A DNA stretch of 64,000 bases from the NCBI RefSeq assembly GCF_027111335.1, contig NZ_CP114288.1:1364001-1428000 (forward strand). Reading direction: 5' to 3'. The notes under the pieces are model-generated. The model ran no database searches. It saw only the letters and a list, made by a program, of their open reading frames with translations, and was not told the origin of the DNA. This document shows positions 51,638 through 60,908 of the stretch, in pieces. Both the position numbers and the translations under genes were made by a program. How positions within the stretch are numbered: position 1 is the first letter of the stretch; each line of letters begins with the position of its first letter. This stretch comes from Flavobacterium aquiphilum. Lineage in GTDB: Bacteria > Bacteroidota > Bacteroidia > Flavobacteriales > Flavobacteriaceae.

Positions 51638-52974
51638 AAAGAGAAGAATCAACTTATATTTATTTGCTACTACTTCATGCATTACTTGGAGTATTGTTTT
51701 TTGTTTTGCCAATTCTTACAAAATTATATGCATTGGTATTATTTGTTTTTGGGATTTATTATATTATAAAAACCCAAAACAAAAACAACGAGGTGCTAGT
51801 CGTTTCAGCTTATGTAGTAACAGTTGAAGTACTTTTAAGGATGACAGATGGGGCTATTTTAAATGAATTTGGGAAATATTCGATTTTAATTTTTATGTTT
51901 CTAGGAATGATATATTCCGGTTTTTCCAAGAATGCCTGGTTATATTGGCTTTTTTTCTTATTCTTAATTCCAGGGGTTATTTTATCAACAAGTTCGTTAA
52001 ATTTTGATACTGATATTAGAAAAGCCATCGCTTTTAATATATCAGGACCCGTTTGTTTGGGAATTTCTTCTATTTATTGCTATCAGCGAAAAATTACATT
52101 TGATAAATTAAAAGGAATTATTTCATCATTTTCTTTACCTTTAATTTCTATTGGGGTTTATCTGTATCTCTATACTCCAAGTATTAAGGATGTTGTTACA
52201 GGAACTCAATCTAATTTTGAAACTTCAGGTGGATTTGGACCTAATCAAGTATCTACTATCTTAGGTCTGGGCATTTTTGTTTTTTTTGTCCAGCTTTTAT
52301 TGAATTCTAAAACCAAGTTATTGCAAATACTGAATGCAATATTGGTTTTGACTTTTGCTTTTAGGGGTCTCGTCACTTTTTCCAGAGGAGGTGTAATGAC
52401 AGCGATCGCGATGGTTTTTTTGCTTCTGGCAATAATGTATTTTCAGGCCAATTTTAATACTAAGCCAAAAATAGGATTTATTATTATGTTATCATTATTG
52501 ACTGGGTTGGGAGTCTGGGCTTACAGTTCTATTCAAACACATGGATTGATCGATAAACGCTACGCTAATGAAGATGCTTTGGGAAGAAAGAAAAAAAGTC
52601 AATTAAGTGGAAGAGAGGTGCTTATGGAGTCTGAATTTCAGATGTTTTTGGATAATCCTATTTTAGGGGTTGGTGTAGGTAAAAATAAAGAATTAAGAAG
52701 AAAACAAACAGGAATTGATTTAGCTACTCATAATGAAATAACCAGAATGCTGGCTGAGCACGGTACTCTTGGTTTAATTGATTTAATGATTTTGTTGTTG
52801 ACTCCTTTGGTTTTGTTTTTAAATAATCGACAAAATATATTGGCACTTTCATTTTTTGCTTTTTGGTTGTTAACCATTAACCATGCAGCGATGCGGCTAG
52901 CAGCTCCAGCTTTTGTATATGCACTTTCATTGTTAAAAGTATCTATTGTTGAAGACCCTACTTTACATAGGTAA
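51634..52974 (+). CDS. O-antigen ligase/Wzy-type polymerase
   Basis: The 446-residue protein has about 10-12 membrane spans and a long periplasmic loop (about 300-370) with the Wzy_C-like segment SGREVLMESEFQMFLDNPIL, GVGVGKNK and ATHNEITRMLAEHG. This loop, with its conserved H-N-E, is typical of WaaL ligases and Wzy polymerases. With an ABC exporter in the locus, a ligase (joining the exported chain to a lipid acceptor) is the simpler reading, but polymerase is possible and sequence alone does not decide. Confidence 0.85.
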   Translation: MKREESTYIYLLLLHALLGVLFFVLPILTKLYALVLFVFGIYYIIKTQNKNNEVLVVSAYVVTVEVLLRMTDGAILNEFGKYSILIFMFLGMIYSGFSKNAWLYWLFFLFLIPGVILSTSSLNFDTDIRKAIAFNISGPVCLGISSIYCYQRKITFDKLKGIISSFSLPLISIGVYLYLYTPSIKDVVTGTQSNFETSGGFGPNQVSTILGLGIFVFFVQLLLNSKTKLLQILNAILVLTFAFRGLVTFSRGGVMTAIAMVFLLLAIMYFQANFNTKPKIGFIIMLSLLTGLGVWAYSSIQTHGLIDKRYANEDALGRKKKSQLSGREVLMESEFQMFLDNPILGVGVGKNKELRRKQTGIDLATHNEITRMLAEHGTLGLIDLMILLLTPLVLFLNNRQNILALSFFAFWLLTINHAAMRLAAPAFVYALSLLKVSIVEDPTLHR

Positions 52975-53956
52975 TAAATTGTCCAAGCATGGAGTTACAC
53001 CAACTACCATAGAAATTCTTGGCTCGCTTTTAGAGCAGGAAGGGTTTGCAGTACACTATAGCTCCTCCCAAAAAAATCAGTTACTGCGATTGACGGCTAT
53101 GTTGTGGAGTGTGTTTCAATATAGAAAATCAGATTATGTCTTAATTGACACTTACAGCACGGTCAATTTTTGGTATGCATTTGCTACTTCTCAATTGTGC
53201 AGGTGTTTGAAAATGAAATACATTCCAATTTTGCACGGAGGTAATTTGGCTTTCAGATTGAAAAACAACCCAAGAATTTGCAGAATGATTTTCAACTATT
53301 CTTTTCAAAATGTATCTCCTTCACTTTTTTTAATGGATCAATTCAAATCTGAAGGATTTCAAAATCTTAGGCATATTCCGAATGTTATTGAAATTGAGAA
53401 TTATGCTTTTTTGGAACGGAAAAAGGCAAAACCTAATTTATTGTGGGTGCGTTCTTTTGCGGAAATATACAACCCATTAATGGCAGTTGATGTATTTGCC
53501 TCCATAAAAAAGAAATATCTCGAAGCGACACTTTGTATGGTGGGACCTGAAAAAGATGGTAGTTTATTGGCCGCCAAACAAAAAGCTAAAAATTTAGAAC
53601 TCAATATACAATTTACAGGAAAACTATCAAAAGAAGATTGGATAAATGAATCTAAACAATACGATATTTTTATCAATACAACTCATTTTGACAATATGCC
53701 TGTCAGTGTTGTTGAGGCAATGTCGTTGGGATTAGCAGTAGTTTCAACCAATGTTGGGGGGATTCCTTTTTTATTAGAAAATCAAAAAGATGCCTTATTA
53801 GTTTCTGATGATAATGTTAATGAGATGGTTAATGCAATCGAAAGATTAATAGAAGATCAAGATTTGTTCGACAAAATTACAACTAATGGAAGGCTAAAAT
53901 CTGAACAATTTGATTGGAAAATTATTAGAAATAAATGGATGGTTATTTTAAAATAA
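52946..53956 (+). CDS. GT4-type glycosyltransferase, TTG start
   Basis: The protein needs the TTG at 52946 to include the conserved N-terminal LLYIGNKLSKHGVTPTTIE, since there is no in-frame ATG before it; the gene thus overlaps the preceding one by 29 bases. With 336 residues it has the GT4 donor domain: ATLCMVGPEKDGS, TTHFDNMPVSVVEAMSLGLA and STNVGGIPFLL. It is the last glycosyltransferase before the initiating enzyme. Confidence 0.87.
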   Translation: MLKTLLYIGNKLSKHGVTPTTIEILGSLLEQEGFAVHYSSSQKNQLLRLTAMLWSVFQYRKSDYVLIDTYSTVNFWYAFATSQLCRCLKMKYIPILHGGNLAFRLKNNPRICRMIFNYSFQNVSPSLFLMDQFKSEGFQNLRHIPNVIEIENYAFLERKKAKPNLLWVRSFAEIYNPLMAVDVFASIKKKYLEATLCMVGPEKDGSLLAAKQKAKNLELNIQFTGKLSKEDWINESKQYDIFINTTHFDNMPVSVVEAMSLGLAVVSTNVGGIPFLLENQKDALLVSDDNVNEMVNAIERLIEDQDLFDKITTNGRLKSEQFDWKIIRNKWMVILK

Positions 53957-54016
53957 TAAAGCTTTGTTTTTTATAGATTGAGTATCTTGCGCAACAATTC
54001 AGATGTTCCCCCCACT

Positions 54017-55411
54017 ATGAATAGTCAAAAGAAAATACATTTCGAAATATCAGAGCGTAAAGTGCTTTTGCGTGTTTTTGATGTGCTTTTTGTTTTGTTT
54101 TTTTTGTACTTTATCGGCCTTATTTTTAATTTCCATTATTTTAAATTTTCAGCCACAAATTACTATTGGACGATTGTTTTGGCTATCTATATTAACATAT
54201 TTGGAGCCATTTTCGAAATGTACAATCTTCAGGTAGCCAGTAATCAATTTCTGGTCTTGAAGAGTTCAGTTTTGACAACTTCTTCTACCGTATTGTTTTA
54301 TTTGCTAACTCCTGTTCTTTCTCCTCAATTGCCCAAAAACCGTTTACAGTTACTGATTTTCTACGCTGTTTTTTTTATAGCATTGTACACCTGGAGAATG
54401 ATTTATGTTAAGTTTTTGGCATCCACCAGATTTTCACAAAATGTGGTTTTAATCTGCGAAGGAGGACAAGTAAAAGAGCTTGTTATGGGGCTTGAAAGTG
54501 TTGACCCACATTACAAGATAATTGGCTATGTAAATTCGGATGAGGATTCGTTTTCTAATGAGGGATATCATTCTTTAAGATCTATAAAAGCGGAAGATTT
54601 GACTTCATTTGTTCGTAAGAATGGGATTTTTGAGATAGTGGTTGCTTCCCAAAAAACGGAAGGTATTACAGCTGATTTATATCATCAATTGCTTCAATTA
54701 TTAGAGTCCGGAAAGAGTATTAGGGAATATACCCATGTATATGAGAGTAAAACCCAGCGTATTCCGGTTCAATATATTTCGAGGGATTTTTATCGTTTTT
54801 TTCCTTTCAGCCGCAGTAATCAAAACAAACTGTATTTATCTATTGTCAGGCTGACTGAAATCGTTATATCATTAATTGGAATTGGGATTGGCTTCTTTTT
54901 GATTCCTTTAATTTTTGTTGGGAATCTTTTTTGGAACAATGGCGGATTGTTTTATACCCAAAAAAGAGTTGGAAAAGATGGAGTTTCCTTTGAGATTGTC
55001 AAGTTTCGGACAATGATTGAAAATGCAGAAAATGGCAAGGCTGTTTTTGCTAAATCCAATGATGTTCGGATAACTAAATTTGGAAAATTATTAAGGAAAA
55101 CCAGAATGGACGAGTTCCCTCAGTTTATTAATATACTAAAGGGAGATATGGCTTTAATAGGTCCGAGGCCAGAACGCCCCGAATTTGTTAATGAAATAGC
55201 CCAAATGATGCCTTTCTATGAAACCCGCCATATTATTAAACCGGGGCTTACCGGATGGGCTCAAGTTAATTATTCCTACGGGGAAAAATTGGAAGACAGT
55301 TTGATAAAATTGCAATACGATTTATACTATATCAAGCATCGAAGTATTTATTTGGATTTGAACATTGTTTTCAAAACAATTTCAACTGTTTTGTTTTATA
55401 GAGGGCAGTAA
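54017..55411 (+). CDS. Polyprenyl-phosphate sugar-phosphate transferase (initiating, WbaP-like)
   Basis: With the ATG at 54017 (a TTG lies at 53978) the protein has 464 residues: four or five N-terminal membrane spans, a CoA-binding-like central region (about 145-260) and the C-terminal bacterial sugar transferase domain (about 300-464: KRVGKDGVSFEIVKFRTMIE, RKTRMDEFPQFINILKGDMA, IGPRPERPEF). It starts the glycan by moving a sugar phosphate onto undecaprenyl phosphate. Such genes often close flavobacterial polysaccharide loci, as here. An octamer repeat array begins at its stop codon. Confidence 0.93.
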   Translation: MNSQKKIHFEISERKVLLRVFDVLFVLFFLYFIGLIFNFHYFKFSATNYYWTIVLAIYINIFGAIFEMYNLQVASNQFLVLKSSVLTTSSTVLFYLLTPVLSPQLPKNRLQLLIFYAVFFIALYTWRMIYVKFLASTRFSQNVVLICEGGQVKELVMGLESVDPHYKIIGYVNSDEDSFSNEGYHSLRSIKAEDLTSFVRKNGIFEIVVASQKTEGITADLYHQLLQLLESGKSIREYTHVYESKTQRIPVQYISRDFYRFFPFSRSNQNKLYLSIVRLTEIVISLIGIGIGFFLIPLIFVGNLFWNNGGLFYTQKRVGKDGVSFEIVKFRTMIENAENGKAVFAKSNDVRITKFGKLLRKTRMDEFPQFINILKGDMALIGPRPERPEFVNEIAQMMPFYETRHIIKPGLTGWAQVNYSYGEKLEDSLIKLQYDLYYIKHRSIYLDLNIVFKTISTVLFYRGQ

Positions 55412-55489
55412 TTAGATAATTGGCAAATTAGACAATGGAATAATTTGCTAATAACATCATTATCTCATTATCAAATTACCACATTAAAT
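55410..55489. repeat. Octamer-phased palindromic array between convergent genes
   Basis: Ten 8-base units starting AATT, AATG, AATA or CATT run in exact phase from the stop codon of the initiating transferase to that of the convergent DUF4105 gene. The left half (AATTAGAT, AATTGGCA, AATTAGAC) is roughly complementary to the right half (CATTATCT, CATTATCA), so it can form a hairpin and perhaps a two-way terminator. Confidence 0.6.
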
Positions 55490-56647
55490 AATAATCGGAA
55501 TTCTTTTTTTGTGTTTAATTGCCAGTCGGGTTAAAACAACAAGATTGGTTATAATAATTGGAGAAACGATCAGTAAGTAAACTTTTGTGAAGATTACGAA
55601 GAAATATAAAATCGTTAAAAGAATATTGAAAACAGCAAATTTGTACGTCCATTTGGAATTTTTTGTTGACCAAAAATACAATACCAAGAAAAGAAAAGGG
55701 CTAAACAATAATATATTATAATTGTACGCTAATTCCTGATGGAAAGAATAGAATCCTAAAAACAAAAAAACGGAGCCTAATAAAGCAACTGTCAGCAGAT
55801 AAATATAATCGACTACTTTTTTGTTTATAAAAACTACAAGCGCCAACAGTAAAAGAAAGGTGTAGCAGTTATTCCACCATGAAGCAGGAGTTTCTTTTTC
55901 GAAAACCATAATCGCTTTATTCTCTTTGCACAAAGGATGGTTTTGGTACTGAATAAGCTTTAAGCTTTTTTGAAGTTCAAAAGGCAAAAATATTTTGGTT
56001 CCCATCTGATCTACTTTTGTGCCAAAGACGATGCTTGTTCCCAATTTTTCATAAAAATGATTGTCGAAATAGGGAAACAAAATCGCTCTGTATGTTTGGT
56101 CGGTATCTGTTTTTTTTGTGATTACTTGAGCGCTTAAAGTTTTATTGATTACTTCAACAACTTTTGAAGTACAATTGTTATCAATGAATTTGTATTGGTA
56201 CAAACGTTCATCAGATAACATTGATTGATACAGATTATCAAATAATTTTTGCTTTAATTCTAATGGAATGTTTAATTCCTGCTCATAAACATCTCTTCTT
56301 TCGTAATTGTATTGGTTTAAAAAATCGACATATCGATTGTTTGCAATGAAATAATTCATATCACCTTTGGTAAATTTCAATACGAAATTTGGTGTGTCAA
56401 AATCAAAAGCGCCATAATTATAAACAACATCCAGATTGTTGTCAATGTCGCTAACTCTAATGGCAGTGTGTCCAAATAAAGAATAGGCTTCATTTCCTGT
56501 CCCGCAGGTAACTACACTAATATGTGCGTTTTTTGACAAGGTAACATATTGACTATATGAATTATGAATAAAACCCAGTAAAAGAATGTAAACGGATAAT
56601 TTTTTTGATAAAGAGGATTTCATATACGTGTTTTTTTCGATTTTCAA
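55484..56647 (-). CDS. DUF4105-domain membrane protein
   Basis: The 387-residue protein has an N-terminal signal peptide (a second ATG at 56623 is an alternative start), a DUF4105/Lnb-type periplasmic domain (about 35-235: VVTCGTGNEAYSLFGHTAIR, YNYGAFDFDTPNF, NNCTSKVVEVINKT) and about four or five C-terminal membrane spans. The H and C residues in these motifs resemble NlpC/P60-like papain-fold enzymes, so a peptidoglycan or amide-bond function is possible. Function is not established. It lies two bases after the PorV-like gene. Confidence 0.85.
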   Translation of the reverse strand: MKIEKNTYMKSSLSKKLSVYILLLGFIHNSYSQYVTLSKNAHISVVTCGTGNEAYSLFGHTAIRVSDIDNNLDVVYNYGAFDFDTPNFVLKFTKGDMNYFIANNRYVDFLNQYNYERRDVYEQELNIPLELKQKLFDNLYQSMLSDERLYQYKFIDNNCTSKVVEVINKTLSAQVITKKTDTDQTYRAILFPYFDNHFYEKLGTSIVFGTKVDQMGTKIFLPFELQKSLKLIQYQNHPLCKENKAIMVFEKETPASWWNNCYTFLLLLALVVFINKKVVDYIYLLTVALLGSVFLFLGFYSFHQELAYNYNILLFSPFLFLVLYFWSTKNSKWTYKFAVFNILLTILYFFVIFTKVYLLIVSPIIITNLVVLTRLAIKHKKRIPIII

Positions 56648-56649
56648 AG

Positions 56650-57720
56650 TTAACTTCTAAAAAGGGATAAATCAATTTTTAAAGAAAATACATTTGAATA
56701 TAATGCTGTACTTTGATTGCCTAGTGAGGTCAATGCGTAATCAATAGCGATTCCTTTGTATTTGAATCCCAAGCCAATATTGGGTTGAAAGCCTATTTTT
56801 TCTCCATTGTCCAATTGCGTTACATGTTGAAAATTGCCAACGCCCGCCCTTAAAAAGGCAATATCTGTATAACCAAATTCCAAACCAATTGCAGGATCTA
56901 TACTTAAAAAACTGCTTGAAATTAAATCATTGGTCTGGGTAAATTGCATGTTGATATTGGCAGAAGCCAAAAGGCTGTAATCGTCGTGAAATGTGATTTT
57001 TTTTGCTACCCCAAGTTGAGCCTTTGGCAATGTTATCTCTGTACTTTCTGGCATTTCCTGATTTTGTCCGGGAATCGCAGCTGCTATTTTTTTATACTTT
57101 TCTTCGTTGATGTTCCAGACATTGTAAGTGGTCGTAATGTCACGAAGCATTAATCCAAATTGCCAATCATTCTTTTCAAATTGCAATCCAAAATCAAACC
57201 CAAATCCCCAGGAAGTTGCAAAATCCCCAATGATTCTCCTAATAATTTTTGCATTTACACCATACTGAAATCCTTCAATTGGTAATTTAACCGCATATGA
57301 AAAAGTAAAACCATAATCGGCTGTGGAGAAAAGAGAAATTCGGTTATAATCTATATTTCCCTCATTATCTATTAAGTCGGTGGTATTCAAAATATCGTCT
57401 ACGCCAAAGCGAATTAACGAAATACCCCAAGCCGAGCGATCGTCAATAGGGCTGGCATAAGCGGCATAATCATATTTGGCTATATTGGCAAAATAGTTGG
57501 AGTGCATTAAAGACACTTGGTCGTCCTCAAGATGAGTTAATCCTGCCGGGTTCCAATAGCCCGAATTAACATCAGAAGTAAAAGCCACCACCGCATTTGA
57601 CATTCCTAGCGCCGCAGCATCGACACCAATATTCATGAACTCATTCGAGTATTTTCGAACCGTTTGACCATGGATGGCATTTGCAATAATTAGGAAGAAA
57701 ATGAGCTGTGTTTTTTTCAA
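56650..57720 (-). CDS. PorV/PorQ-family outer-membrane protein
   Basis: The 356-residue protein has a signal peptide (IFFLIIANAIHG) followed by a FadL-like beta-barrel: GVDAAALGMSNAVVAFTSDV and NSGYWNPAGLTHL are the typical start of PorV/PorQ proteins, which in type IX secretion carry cargo from the translocon. Many paralogues outside the core machinery have unknown roles. It is probably cotranscribed with the DUF4105 gene. A TATTTTTG box on the minus strand at 57749-57756 may be its -7 element. Confidence 0.85.
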   Translation of the reverse strand: MKKTQLIFFLIIANAIHGQTVRKYSNEFMNIGVDAAALGMSNAVVAFTSDVNSGYWNPAGLTHLEDDQVSLMHSNYFANIAKYDYAAYASPIDDRSAWGISLIRFGVDDILNTTDLIDNEGNIDYNRISLFSTADYGFTFSYAVKLPIEGFQYGVNAKIIRRIIGDFATSWGFGFDFGLQFEKNDWQFGLMLRDITTTYNVWNINEEKYKKIAAAIPGQNQEMPESTEITLPKAQLGVAKKITFHDDYSLLASANINMQFTQTNDLISSSFLSIDPAIGLEFGYTDIAFLRAGVGNFQHVTQLDNGEKIGFQPNIGLGFKYKGIAIDYALTSLGNQSTALYSNVFSLKIDLSLFRS

Positions 57721-57928
57721 AAGGGCTTTATAAGTTTTTAATTTTTATCAAAAATAAAGTTTTTTAATGATGTAGTGGCTTCAATTCAATGAAATACTAA
57801 TTTTTGTAGACAAGAAGCCAAAAACTCTTAAGAAAACCTGTATAGCTTTCGCATATTATACCTTAGTCCAATGGTTTTTGGTGTAATGCCGTTGTATATT
57901 TTATTTAGGCCAATTTTTATTGGACTAA

Positions 57929-57961
57929 TTTGAAATAACAAACGGTATTGTATTAAATTTG
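57929..57961 (+). promoter_or_regulatory. Promoter of pssA
   Basis: TTTG (57929-57932), a 21-base spacer and TAAATTTG (57954-57961) match the Bacteroidetes consensus exactly; the start codon of pssA is 26 bases further on. Confidence 0.7.
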
Positions 57962-57987
57962 CCGAGTTATCATTCAATTTAAATACT

Positions 57988-58710
57988 ATGAACATCAAAA
58001 AACATATTCCGAATACAATTACTTTGCTTAATCTATTTTGTGGCTGTATTGCTGTGGTATTTGTAAGTAAAGATCAGTTTGAAATGGCTTTCTTTTTTGT
58101 TTGCCTCGGAATCTTTTTGGATTTTTTTGATGGATTTTTTGCCCGTTTGTTTAAAGTAACCGGTGAGTTGGGATTACAGTTGGATTCACTGGCAGATATG
58201 GTGACCAGTGGTGTTGTTCCAGGTTTTGTCATGTTTAAAATGATGCAAAACAGTTCGGTTTATATGGCTGAAGGTTGGCTTCAGTATTTTCCTTATTTGG
58301 GTTTTATCATTACACTTGGCTCGTGTTTTCGTTTGGCAAAATTCAACATCGATATCCGTCAAACCGATTCTTTTATAGGATTGCCAACTCCTGCGAATGC
58401 GCTTTTTATATTGAGTCTTCCTTTAGTTTTAGAGCATTATTCGGGTGAGTCATTAATGGTGTTGGAAATTTTGACTGAGAAATGGGTTTTGTTGATGATT
58501 GCTTTGTTTAGTGCTTATATTTTGAATGCCGAGATTCCTTTGTTTTCATTAAAAATAAAAAAGTTTACTTTAAAAGATAACGTACTCCAAGTAATTTTCC
58601 TCACTAGTTCCCTTTTGTTTTTGGTTTTCTTGAATTACTTGGCCGTCCCAATGGTGATTATTTTCTATGTTTTACTTTCGGTAATCAATAATAAATTTCT
58701 AAAAAAGTAA
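57988..58710 (+). CDS. pssA: CDP-diacylglycerol-serine O-phosphatidyltransferase
   Basis: The 240-residue polytopic protein carries the complete CDP-alcohol phosphatidyltransferase motif DGX2ARX8GX3DX3D, from DGFFAR through GLQLDSLAD. With the PssA-type start (IPNTITLLNLFCGCIAVVF) it makes phosphatidylserine, the precursor of phosphatidylethanolamine, in the inner membrane. About six to eight membrane spans are evident. It has its own exact promoter and is followed by a GH25 gene after nine bases. Confidence 0.93.
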   Translation: MNIKKHIPNTITLLNLFCGCIAVVFVSKDQFEMAFFFVCLGIFLDFFDGFFARLFKVTGELGLQLDSLADMVTSGVVPGFVMFKMMQNSSVYMAEGWLQYFPYLGFIITLGSCFRLAKFNIDIRQTDSFIGLPTPANALFILSLPLVLEHYSGESLMVLEILTEKWVLLMIALFSAYILNAEIPLFSLKIKKFTLKDNVLQVIFLTSSLLFLVFLNYLAVPMVIIFYVLLSVINNKFLKK

Positions 58711-58719
58711 TTTTTTTGG

Positions 58720-59562
58720 ATGAAAAGGAATGTCAGAACGGTACCAAGACGAAAAACCAAAAAGAAGAAAAGTTTTTTCTCAGGAAAATGGATTGAATAT
58801 TTTTTTATTGGGATAGCTGTTCTTATTATTCTTGGGGGTGCCAATCATTATCGTTCAGCTTTAATTAATTATTTAGGTTTTACACCTCATTTTAAAAGCA
58901 AAGTTGATATTTTTTCTGAAGCGCGTAATCTAAAGGTTTTGGAAAAAAACGAAGGAAAAACGGTTGGTATTGATGTGTCCGAATATCAAGGGAAAATCCG
59001 TTGGTCCTATGTCGATACTATTGAGGAGAAATATCCCCTACGATATGTTTTTATTCGTGCAACCGTCGGAAACGATAGGGTTGACAATGAATTTAAAAAT
59101 AATTGGCTTGGCGCCAAAAAAAATAAAATGATACGTGGTGCTTATCATTATTACCGTCCCAACGAAAATTCTCTTGAACAAGCCGAACTTTTTATAAAAA
59201 CTGTTACACTAAAAAAAGGCGATTTGCCACCGGTTTTGGATATTGAAAAACTGCCCAAAGATCAGTCAATGGAACGGTTGAAATTAGGTTTGAAACGTTG
59301 GTTGAAAGCGGTAGAACTTCATTATGGAGTTAGACCAATTATCTACACTGGGGAGAAGTATTACGACGATTTCCTAAAGGAAGAGTTTAGTGAATATCTT
59401 TTTTGGATAGCCAATTATAATTTTTACCGCGAAGAAATTCAAGAGGATTGGCTGTTTTGGCAATTTACTGAAAAAGCCAGTGTACCGGGAATCGATACTA
59501 CTGTCGATGTGAATGTTTACAACGGCGATTTACAGCAGTTGGGCTATATTACCGTGGAGTGA
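58720..59562 (+). CDS. GH25-family lysozyme, membrane-anchored
   Basis: The 280-residue protein has a short, very basic N-terminus (RRKTKKKKSF), one membrane span (about 25-45) and a GH25 domain (about 80-275): GIDVSEYQGKIRW carries the first catalytic aspartate region, and PPVLDIEK and GVRPIIYTG follow. GH25 enzymes cleave the N-acetylmuramic acid to N-acetylglucosamine bond. Anchored on the periplasmic side, it probably remodels the cell's own peptidoglycan. It shares the pssA transcript. Confidence 0.92.
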   Translation: MKRNVRTVPRRKTKKKKSFFSGKWIEYFFIGIAVLIILGGANHYRSALINYLGFTPHFKSKVDIFSEARNLKVLEKNEGKTVGIDVSEYQGKIRWSYVDTIEEKYPLRYVFIRATVGNDRVDNEFKNNWLGAKKNKMIRGAYHYYRPNENSLEQAELFIKTVTLKKGDLPPVLDIEKLPKDQSMERLKLGLKRWLKAVELHYGVRPIIYTGEKYYDDFLKEEFSEYLFWIANYNFYREEIQEDWLFWQFTEKASVPGIDTTVDVNVYNGDLQQLGYITVE

Positions 59563-59680
59563 TTTCCTGATAGTAAGGTTGAATTAAAATATTTGTTATT
59601 TTTAGAAAAGTTAAAAAGGAAATTCTAAAATATCTTTTGGGGAACTTACTCTAAGCAGTTCTAACTAAAATTTGAACACA

Positions 59681-60613
59681 ATGTCAAATCTAGCAAACAA
59701 ACCTTCTTTTAAAGGGATTATCCCTCCAATGGTAACGCCATTATTATCAGATAATCTTACTTTGGATTTAAAAGCAATGAACCATCTAATCGAACATTTG
59801 ATTTTGGGTGGAGTTCACGGAATATTCATTTTGGGAACAACCGGAGAATCAACAAGTTTGAGTTATGCTACGAGGAAAAAACTCATTGAGGAAAGTTGTA
59901 AAGCGGTCAAAGGAAGGGTTCCCATTTTTGTCGGAATCACTGATACAGCTATTGAAGAAAGCATTCGCTTGGCGCAGATCGCTAAAAAAGAGGGAGCTTC
60001 GGCAGTTGTGGCTGCTCCTCCTTATTATTATGGTTTGGGGCAGGAAGAATTGTTTAAGTATTATTGGAGTTTAGCCAGCCAAGTGGACCTACCGCTGTTT
60101 TTGTACAACATGCCATCGCACACGAAGATAAATATTGACGCAAAAACCGTGGTTCGATTGGCAGAACATTCAAATATCATCGGATTAAAAGACAGTTCGG
60201 GAAATGCGGTTTATTTTCAGTCACTGTGTCATCTGCTGAAAACAAATTTCACGCTCTTGGTAGGCCCAGAAGAAATCACCGCGCAGATGGTCATGACGGG
60301 TGCGCATGGAGGCGTTAATGGTGGTGCCAATCTTTTTCCAAAATTATATGTCGCGCTGTACAATGCCGCAATAGCCAAAGATTTTGCCCGAATTGAGGAA
60401 TTGCAAGATTTGGTAATGGAAATTAGCACCAGGATTTACACCGTTGGTTCCTATGGTTCGAGTTATTTGAAAGGACTCAAAGGAGCTTTGTCGGCATTGG
60501 GAATCGTGAAAGGAAATATTGCTCCGCCATTTACTTCTTTTGACGAAAAAGAAATGACTAAGGTAATTGACACTATTAAAGAAATAGAAATCAAGGTTAC
60601 TAAGGTATTGTAG
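59681..60613 (+). CDS. DHDPS/NAL-family aldolase
   Basis: The ATG at 59681 (a TTG lies nine bases earlier) gives 310 residues with a TIM barrel, the GTTGES loop (52-57), the catalytic tyrosine Y142 in LYNMPS and the Schiff-base lysine K170 in GLKDSSG. Members include dihydrodipicolinate synthase, N-acetylneuraminate lyase and 2-keto-3-deoxy-sugar aldolases. The YNMPSHTK sequence departs from both DapA (YN.P.RTG) and the usual NanA (YN.P..TG), so the substrate stays open. An MFS carrier gene lies opposite, which suggests sugar-acid use. Confidence 0.85.
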   Translation: MSNLANKPSFKGIIPPMVTPLLSDNLTLDLKAMNHLIEHLILGGVHGIFILGTTGESTSLSYATRKKLIEESCKAVKGRVPIFVGITDTAIEESIRLAQIAKKEGASAVVAAPPYYYGLGQEELFKYYWSLASQVDLPLFLYNMPSHTKINIDAKTVVRLAEHSNIIGLKDSSGNAVYFQSLCHLLKTNFTLLVGPEEITAQMVMTGAHGGVNGGANLFPKLYVALYNAAIAKDFARIEELQDLVMEISTRIYTVGSYGSSYLKGLKGALSALGIVKGNIAPPFTSFDEKEMTKVIDTIKEIEIKVTKVL

Positions 60614-60654
60614 TACAAAAAGTAAATTAGAAATAGTCCAATCCTATTTTTGTT

Positions 60655-60708
60655 TCATCGAGCGCAGTCGAGATGTACTGAGGGTTCTCGACTCCGCTCG
60701 AACTGACA
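60655..60708. repeat. Two CTCGACT-type hairpin repeats, opposite orientations
   Basis: CATCGAGCGCAGTCGAGATG (60656-60675) and TCTCGACTCCGCTCGAAC (60686-60703) are inverted copies of the same interspersed motif seen near 19.1 and 40.9 kb. Confidence 0.6.
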
Positions 60709-60783
60709 AATTGGGCTGTTTTAAAAAAAAGCGGAGGTAGAAATAGTTTTTTAATGACTGCAAAAAAGCTTAATGCCTGCCTT

Positions 60784-60857
60784 TAGCCCCGATGGAGCCG
60801 ATATCCTCTTATCTCGTCTTTTGGGACGAGATAAGAGATAAAGGCGAGAGCGGGAAA
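60784..60857. repeat. REP-like element with a perfect 13-bp stem
   Basis: TAGCCCCGATGGAGCCG and GGCGAGAGCGGGAAA frame a stem of CTCTTATCTCGTC (60806-60818) and its exact complement (60825-60837) around a six-base loop. I recall this TAGCCC.GAT...AGCGGGAA layout with a variable hairpin as an abundant intergenic repeat in Flavobacterium. Lying between convergent genes, it may end transcription both ways. Confidence 0.75.
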
Positions 60858-60908
60858 CCATGTCAGCAAAAAAGCTACATCTTTCCGCTCCAAATTAAAA
60901 ATCAGTTA

